From Vreelandella olivaria (GTDB lineage Bacteria; Pseudomonadota; Gammaproteobacteria; Pseudomonadales; Halomonadaceae): a stretch of 64,000 nucleotides of DNA. Under the pieces are notes generated by a model. The model did no database searches, was not told the DNA's origin, and saw only the letters and a list, made by a program, of their open reading frames with translations. The stretch spans positions 3,844,001-3,908,000 of the forward strand of contig AP019416.1 in NCBI GenBank assembly GCA_004295565.1. Direction: 5' to 3'. The translations under genes were made by a program, and so were the position numbers. Positions 57,434 to 64,000 of this stretch are shown piece after piece (within the stretch, counting starts at the first letter, position 1; every line of letters begins with the position of its first letter).

Positions 57434-58528
57434 TTAGCCCTGCCGTTTATAGGCCTCGCTAAACACCACCTCAATGGACAAGGCCGGATTCTGCTCACGG
57501 ATACGTCTGACTTCTTCAGAGAGTGGTACAAGCTCTTTACTGGGTTTGGCCCACTGTTCTTTGGGCAATGGTTTCGACCACTCCACCACCTCTGGAGGGA
57601 GTGACTTTTGCCGGAGTGCCTTAGTAGCCATGTTTCAAACTCGGCCAGATAACCCGGTAACGTCCAGAAAGTGAGCAGGTGGTAGAGATACCAACCCAGG
57701 GTGTACAACCAGCCTACCTCCCCATCGCGACGACGGCGATGAAGACGGCGGTGGGCATTACGGATAGTATGTGCCCCTTAGGGAGGGTCACCTTCTTCCC
57801 GAATGGCTAGGGGGCTCTGGATCTCATCCAGGGAGTTGACTTCATATAGCTCCGCAAAGCTTCCCACTCGGAAATGGCTAACGGCAAGGCTGGGGTCATA
57901 AACTCGGTTTTCACCCATTTATCAGTGCCCGGCAACACATAGCCGATCCCCATGCCATACTGTTGTTGCACACCGTACTGGGTAGCGCCACGGGTCTCGA
58001 AAACCCACACACGCAGTGATTCCCAGGGAACAAACACCGGCGCCTCATAACCACCTCCGCTCTTCTTCTCAGGTACAAAGCACACTTCGCGGCGTTGGCG
58101 ATGGAAACGCGTTGGGATAACTTTTTGCGTTTCGAGTGCACAGAAAGTGCTCCCCAAAGCCCAAAAAGCAACGCAACAGCCGCCATGTAGAGGCCATTTA
58201 CAATAAATCCATCAGTGAGAGCATTAAACAGTCTTTGCGACATAAACGGATAAAGCAATAGCGGCGCCACAACAGCGATCAGAAGAAACCCTTTAAACGC
58301 TCCCCCCAAAATTAGTTGATTGCCAAATACGCCAGGCCATCCCGCACCATAATCCAGCCAGGTATCGTTGAGCTCGCTGACCGCTCCTTCGTTTAGTGCG
58401 GGCTCACCTGTGGGAAGGGGATGAGGTGCCAGAAATACCATTTTCCCAGCAGGCAGGCGCTCCACATTGCCCGCACGCTGTGGTTTGGTTGGGTCAGGCC
58501 CCATAAGGCCTTTATGTCTTTTGGCCAT
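57434..58528 (-). CDS. T6SS-island membrane protein type A, copy 2 (degraded)
   Basis: Tandem paralogue of the next gene (58533-59645) and probably of the DUF6708 kind often found behind T6SS effectors. MAKRHKGLMGPDPTKPQRAG, AGKMVFLAPHPLPTGEPALN, two helices (FLLIAVVAPLLLYPFMSQRL, NGLYMAAVALLFGLWGALSV), FHRQRREVCFVPEKKSGGGY, and the end VEWSKPLPKEQWAKPSKELV ... EAYKRQG. Compared with copy 1 it lacks 7 bases near 57850 and 3 bases near 57780; the latter creates an in-frame TAA after EEGDPP. Two further frame switches (58122-58126 and near 57630) are shared by both copies. Probably a decaying duplicate, unless these are assembly errors. Confidence 0.65.
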
Positions 58529-58532
58529 AAGA

Positions 58533-59645
58533 TCAGGCTTCTAGTCCCTGCCGCCGGTAAGCCTCAGCAAACACGTCTTCGATGAGCCGCTGTGGGTCGG
58601 CATTACGAATCCGCCTCACTTCTTCAGAGAGCCTTACCAACTCGTCACTAGGCTTGGCCCACTGTTCTTTGGGCAATGGTTTCGACCACTCCACCATCTC
58701 TGGAGGGAGTGACTTTTGCCGGAGCGCCTTAGTAGCCATGTTTCAAACTCGGCCAGATAACCCGGTAACGTCCAGAAAGTGAGCAGGTGGTAGAGATACC
58801 AACCCAGGGTGTACAACCAGCCTACCTCCCCATCGCGACGACGGCGATGAAGACGGCGGTGGGCATTACGGATAGTATGTGCCCCTTCCCAGGGAGGGTC
58901 ACCTTCTTCCCGAATGGCTAGGGGCTCTGGATCTCATCCAGGGAGTTGACTTCATACTCCATATAGCTCCGCAAAGCTTCCCACTCGGAAATGGCTAACG
59001 GCAAGGCTGGGGTCATAAACTCGGTTTTCACCCATTTATCAGTGCCCGGCAACACATAGCCGATCCCCATGCCGTACTGTTGTTGCACACCATACTGCGT
59101 GGCGCCACGGGTCTCAAAAACCCATACACGCAATGATTCCCAGGGGACAAACACCGGCGCCTCGTAACCATCCCTGCTCTTCTTCTCAGGTACAAAGCAT
59201 ACTTCGCGGCGTTGGCGATGGAAACGCGTAGGGATCACTTTTTGCGCTTTGAGTGCACGGAAATCACACCCCAGAGACCAAAAACGAGCCCTATTGCCGC
59301 CATATAAAGACCATTTCTTGTAAAGCCATCGGAGAGAGCGTTAAACAACCTTGGCGACATAAACGGTGAAAGTATTAATGGCGCCACTACAGCCATGAAA
59401 AGAAAAGACCAAAATGACAAGGCTATGATGAGCTGATTGCCAAATATGCCAGGCCACCCTGCACCATAGTCCAGCCAGCTGTCGTTGATCTCGCTGACCG
59501 CTCCTTCGTTTAGTGCGGGCTCACCCGTGGGAAGAGGGTGAGGTGCCAGGAATACCATCTTTCCGCCTGGCAGGCTCTCCATATTACCCGCTTGCTGCAG
59601 TTTAGTTGGGTCAGGCCCCATAAGGCCTTTATGTTTCTTGGCCAT
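58533..59645 (-). CDS. T6SS-island membrane protein type A, copy 1 (frameshifted)
   Basis: First gene after effector 1 (12 bases), with CAGGAG before ATG 59645, hence the best candidate for its immunity protein. About 370 residues: soluble start MAKKHKGLMGPDPTKLQQAG, LAPHPLPTGEPALNEGAVSE; two helices (LSFWSFLFMAVVAPLILSPF, LYMAAIGLVFGLWGVISVHS); a cytosolic domain RFHRQRREVCFVPEKKSRDG, VPWESLRVWVFETRGATQYG, MTPALPLAISEWEALRSYME; a further segment GWLYTLGWYLYHLLTFWTLP and LAEFETW; and the end VEWSKPLPKEQWAKPSDELV ... VFAEAYRRQGLEA. Frame switches at 59239-59243, 58919-58922 (four C against five in copy 2) and near 58738. The RF-x-R-x2-R-x-V start and the C-terminal KPLPKEQWAKP suggest DUF6708. 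Confidence 0.7.
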
Positions 59646-59657
59646 TTTGGCTCCTGT

Positions 59658-62600
59658 TTACGGATTCATTACCATGGTGCGCGGATCTAGTATATACCAG
59701 CCATTTTGTTCGATCGGCGCGTTGACGCTATCGGTCGGCTGGTAGTGCGACCCTGGCCCTGTGCCAAGAGAGGGGTTTAGATAGACCACTTGAATATCAT
59801 GATCATTGGCTTGATATTCTCCGGCGTCATCTAAACGTTCAATACGAACGGCAACCGCGAAGTGTTCAGGCGCAAAGCGCCGTGGAGGCATTAAGCCTCG
59901 AATAGCGATCCCCGTTGCACTCTGGGAGGTTAAAAGGCGCAGCGAAGCCCCAAAGTTGTCGCTGATTGGTGCCCATAGCTCACCAGGCTGCTCTGGGCCA
60001 GGGCCAGCAAGGCGATATCTTGGCTCCGGGCGTATTTGCCAAGCCTGAAAAGCGATTCTTACCGCAGGCCGCCCGCCCAGGGGCGTCTGAAACGCTTCTT
60101 TGGCTAGGCTCGGCAATATAATGCCCACCATATAGAGGTTATCCTGCTGGGCAAGGGTGGCATGCACTGCTTGATTGATGGAGGTTAGTTCGTCGGTATA
60201 CACATCGAGTGAGGCATCACGGTTAGCGCTCCCCAAGGCGTTGTTTCTAACCAGCGGTCATGCCGGTCAAGATTGTAGCGGTTGTAAACCCAGGTGCCAC
60301 CCAATTGGAGTAGAGAAAAGACCAAACCCAACAGGTTGACCCTACCGAGCACCTGGCCTAAATGCCTACCCGCCACCTCTAGAGTGACTCGACGCAATAG
60401 TACATCACGCCCCGTAATAACGGTGCGCTGTAGACCATAACCAAAGTTGCCAACTAAGCCAGCGCTGCCGCCTGCAGCGGTAAGGGCACCGTATTGAGCA
60501 GTGCGGTTGCCATTGCGCAGTGCCGACTGCCAATTACTAAAGTCACTCCCTAAACTATAAAGAGCAGCAACAAAGCCAGCTAAGTAGCCAAAACCACCAA
60601 TAAGGATATGTAGGCGACCCATCTGAGCATAAACAGTTTTGGTAGCCTGAGCATTTTCTCCAATAGTCTGAGTTAGTGTGCGGGCATAGCTGGAAAGTGC
60701 ATTATCGCCAATAGACTGGGCAGCCAACAAACCAGCGGCTGCTGTACCCGCCAGGGCCTGCCAAAACTTAGACTCCTCTCCCTCAGCCAAGGGGTCAGAG
60801 GTAGTCGAACGGTTTGAATCTTTACCGTCATCCACAAGTTGACAGTTTGGGCCATAAAATCAGCAACGACAGGGCATCCCCGCCTTTCGCAACTGGGGAG
60901 GCCGAACGATATCCTTGGCGTATACCACGAATCATACCGCCAGTCTGATTGAGCTGGGCGGCCGATATACCGGCGCCACTAGCAGCGATCGTTATCCCGG
61001 CACTCGCCTTGCCAACACTGGAAGCTTCACGATGGGCTGCCACTGACTCGGCCTCAGAAGGCAAGTCTTCTACCGGACTGATGGCACGGGCTAGCTGTTC
61101 CTCTAAAGGGTCTAGGCGCTGCTGTACTTGCCTTTTCTCCTGCTCTAGCTGACGGTAGCTCTCTGTTCCATGCTGTTGGCGATCACGCAGTTGAGATGTC
61201 TGGCTGTTCAAGCGGCCTAATTGAACCCTGAACGACAAAACGTGTTGTATCAGGCGGCGAAAGTTAGCGACTTCCTCCAGATCCGCCAACTTGAAGGTGA
61301 CGCCTCCTTCCCGAGCCGCACTCATCAGGCGGTGCCCCAGGGTTTTGGGTAAGTCTCGGAAAATTTCCTCAAGGGGGGTAATTCACCGTTGCCTTCCAGC
61401 GCTAACGCTATCGACTCCATAGCACGGGCTATGCCACGACCAATAGCCGGTGTCAGATTTTCGCGGGCGAGTATCGCGGTCGAATGGACTTCATCTGGCA
61501 GTTCGATGATGTCGGGTAGCTTGCCCTGCTCCAACACGTGCAACCGCTCAGCCCACTCATCAAGGTTCTCTAGAAGTTTAACTGACCGTGTCCCAACGCC
61601 ATAGCTTGCGGATACCAAACTGCCTAACTCAAGAGCCATGGCAGCTTGATCCTGAAGTGTCAGCGTATGGAAGAGTGGACGGTCAAACTCTGGATGCTGT
61701 TCCAGCCAATCGCCAATGGCGTCAATGGTCTCATCATTACGGCAGATATCACGCGTGCAGGCGTACTCAGTCTCGAAAGCAAGCGCTAATTGCTGTTCGT
61801 CCTGCGGATCAAAATACCAGGCGGCCTTTTGAAAGCGGCTCTGGCTTAGCATATCGGCACGATCATGGCTTACAGCGTCAAGAAGGCTGCTCCATCGAGA
61901 CAGCTTGGCCCCTTCAGTTTCTAGCGTTTGCTCAATTTGGCCCCGGTCAATCAGTTGATTGATACCGCGTTGGCCTAGGCTGCGCCCATTTAAAGTATGA
62001 AACGTTTCAAGATTCAGTCTAGTGATCAAATCTCGATGTTTGTCATAAAGTTCGTTGCCTAGGGAATCTCGCATAGCCAGAAAGGTTTGCACATATTCAT
62101 TATCCGCATAGCGCTTGTCTCGCCAATGCTCCTCCGTGCCCGTAGGAATTGCCCCCTGATAATCTCTCTTGGCGAGGAGATGGTCATAAATTGTCTGACG
62201 CTGCGCCTCATTAGTATCTTCGAATAAGGCTACGGCTTCTTCGTCACCTCCTTGGGCACGCATTAGCAACCGATCTTCATTGACGGTGATTAACGAGTCG
62301 ATATAGCTGCCTAGGACGTAATCCCGCTTGGTCTTTCCCTCCTTTTCCGTTTCCCATTCTTCATGCCAATCCACCACATTATCCTGAAACTGCGCCAAAT
62401 CACGCATGACGCCAAGATCATCTCGTACAATCAGGCAAAGGCACTCGTCTCGATCTTCAACGTCATGCTGTGCCAGTAGCTTGCCCAAGCGGGTTTTGTG
62501 GTAGTAGTGGTCATTTTCCCAGTGGTAGGCTTCGCCTTCCTGTTCATACCCATCCTCTGGCGCTTCTAGCTCGGCGTCTTCCGCAAACTCAGCTACCCAC

Positions 62601-63097
62601 TCTTCAGCCTGGGCGGTAGTAATTAGATGCTCGCCACCACCGGAAATAGGATTGGCACCTTCAAGATTGACCGCTTGCATAAAGGCATCGCGATCCTCTT
62701 CGCTTTCCTGTACCTGGGCGCGTTTGGCGTCTGTCCATTCGACTTCTGAAAAGCAGACGTAGAGCGTACGGTCGGTCTCGTAGTCGAGTTTTCCACCGGT
62801 GATCGTGTCACCCTGATCACGAAACTCGTACTCGGCGAGTTCATTCGTCTCCCCGTCGAGTATATAGAGATAGCCATTGCGCAGCAGGCGAAGGCCTAGC
62901 GGCCGGGCGCTCAGGGCGTAGGGCATGGAACATCCCGGTTCAAGCTCCTCAACTAGACCATAGCGAAGCGGAAGCAATTGCACTTTGCCTTGAAGCAGTG
63001 GGCAGGTGGCACCATCTTCGCTATCACGGCATGGTAGTTCGTGGGCGGCAAGTGCACCGTCGTCCCGGTCATCAGTGGGGCGCTCAAACGCAGACAT
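59658..63097 (-). CDS. T6SS effector 1, VasX-like / BTH_I2691 family (frameshifted)
   Basis: About 1146 codons from ATG 63097 (MSAFERPTDDRDDGALAAHE; AGGGAG upstream). The first 150 residues form a VasX N-terminal-type domain: CRDSEDGATCPLLQGKVQLL, PLRYGLVEELEPGCSMPYAL, ARPLGLRLLRNGYLYILDGE. A long acidic helical middle follows (EYVQTFLAMRDSLGNELYDK). Near 61325 the frame ends and resumes one base over (TGATG) at MSAAREGGVTFKLADLEEVA; this could be a slip or two coupled genes, and I favour one protein. Then come a coiled coil (RQQHGTESYRQLEQEKRQVQ), Gly/Ala-rich hydrophobic segments (LIGGFGYLAGFVAALYSLGS, GRVNLLGLVFSLLQLGGTWV) and a soluble end YQPTDSVNAPIEQNGWYILD. Further slips near 60830 and 60235. 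Predicted pore-forming toxin delivered by T6SS. Confidence 0.8.
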
Positions 63098-63109
63098 ATG
63101 ACAAACTCC

Positions 63110-64000
63110 CTATGTCGTTTCAGAGTAAGTAGAAGTAATAGCAAACGCTCTTTTGAGCCTTTCAGAGGGCGACGCTTCTGCTCTCTTGGTTAAGCAAGCG
63201 TGCAGCTCGGGCGCCTTATCGCTTAATGCTGACCAGCTAGTACAACGCTCGCGGGAAAAGAGCGTGCACAGCAGCCCCACTGGCGCGGATTGGTAAAGCC
63301 ATACCCACGTGCAGATTGCGTCAGCGCTGCCAGCAGGTCGTATCGTTCCAGTTGCTCCACCGGTAGCCGCCACTCTGGGCAGTACTCCTCAACAAAATGC
63401 AGCAGCGTACGCAAGTCGCGACGTTTATCGCATGCTTGCAAGCGACTAACCTGCGTTTCATTGAGTAGATAGCCATTCGAGGGAATCGCGACGGGTGGTT
63501 CGGCGGCACTCTGGGGGTGCTTTTCCCCATTCATTGGCTACCGCATCTGGGCACACCAGGCTTTCAATAGGCCCCCACGGCGCCATGGCCGGAGTGCTTT
63601 GATCGAGCAAAAGCGCCGCGATCACGGCGGGGTCGGCTAAACGTAGCCACATGGCGCCCCCTGAAGGATGGCGCACTTGCAACATATGGCGCAGGTGATT
63701 GCCAACCTCTTCAAGCGGTGCTCGGCTTTCAATGAGATAGCCCCACTCGTCATCTAGACCCTGCGCTAAAAAGGCTGTAAGACGGGATGCTGCGCATCCG
63801 GCAATGCAATAAGCCATGGCGAGATATCACTAACCTCTGCCAACGGTGTTCCTGCGTAAAGCAGGTCTGCATCCAACGGATACTCCGCCGACCACTCATA
63901 AACCTGCTTTGCCAACTGCTCAACGCGTACGCCATCCAGGAGTAGATATACCTGCTGGCCTTCAGGCCAGTGCCATGCACCGCCCTGTAAACCAGCGCTT
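63110..64000 (-). CDS. DUF4123 T6SS chaperone for effector 1 (partial, frameshifted)
   Basis: Cut by the window end. Recognisable DUF4123 sequence: YLLLDGVRVEQLAKQVYEWS (63960-63900), DDEWGYLIESRAPLEEVGNH, LRHMLQVRHPSGGAMWLRLA with DPAVIAALLLDQSTPAMAPW, then LLNETQVSRLQACDKRRDLR, FVEEYCPEWRLPVEQLERYD and the end ERLKRAFAITSTYSETT-stop at 63110, 13 bases before effector 1. Frame slips near 63930, 63790, 63530 and 63280. Same position and domain as the chaperone of effector 2, but the two are clearly diverged. Its VgrG should lie beyond the window. Confidence 0.8.

Overview
The window reads as chromosomal DNA of a halophilic gammaproteobacterium, most likely Halomonas or a close relative (Halomonadaceae). 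This rests on the 16S/23S sequences, the conserved order bamD / rluD-pgeF-clpB, and the general look of the proteins; no database search was possible. Intact reading frames are rare. Many housekeeping genes (hisB, hisH, selD, radA, clpB, ilvI, acnA, nadE, trxB and others) are split by one- or two-base frameshifts, often where a short homopolymer is one base too short. I treat these as one gene each and as probable sequence errors, and give the full span of each gene.

Layout. 1-12.3 kb is core metabolism: a partial asmA behind a PanZ-like acetyltransferase; hisB-hisH-hisA-hisF; a DUF416 (YjaG-like) gene and a glutamine-amidotransferase-like gene without its cysteine; selD-mnmH (tRNA 2-selenouridine); radA; an NlpE-like lipoprotein; hisC. 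A 22-copy heptamer repeat follows hisC. 12.5-19.9 kb is one rRNA operon on the minus strand (16S-23S-5S, no spacer tRNAs) with promoter, boxA elements and RNase III-type processing stems. A group II intron with its reverse transcriptase/maturase sits directly behind the 5S terminator, and a remnant of a second 5S gene and its terminator lie beyond it.

20-45.8 kb: pssA, ilvI-ilvH, a sugar-porter-family transporter with two LacI-type operator-like palindromes, clpB with a sigma-32-type promoter, pgeF, rluD, bamD, a chemoreceptor, a GGDEF-EAL protein, nadE, a small zinc-ribbon-like protein, a ThiO-like glycine oxidase, a FimT/GspH pseudopilin, trxB, acnA, an NAD-malic enzyme and a YeeE/YedE sulfur-compound transporter.

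45.9-64 kb is an accessory type VI secretion (T6SS) effector island, all on the minus strand except one insertion sequence. Reading down the minus strand: a DUF4123 chaperone (cut by the window edge), a VasX-like effector (effector 1), two tandem membrane proteins (type A), a vgrG without its 5' end, a second DUF4123 chaperone interrupted by an IS630-family element, a second large effector (effector 2), two tandem membrane proteins of another family (type B), a chimeric remnant joining a type B start to a type A end, and three small membrane-protein genes. The pattern fits a newer vgrG-effector-immunity module having displaced an older one, leaving a 5'-truncated vgrG, a disarmed chaperone-effector pair and a retained, duplicated set of candidate immunity genes.
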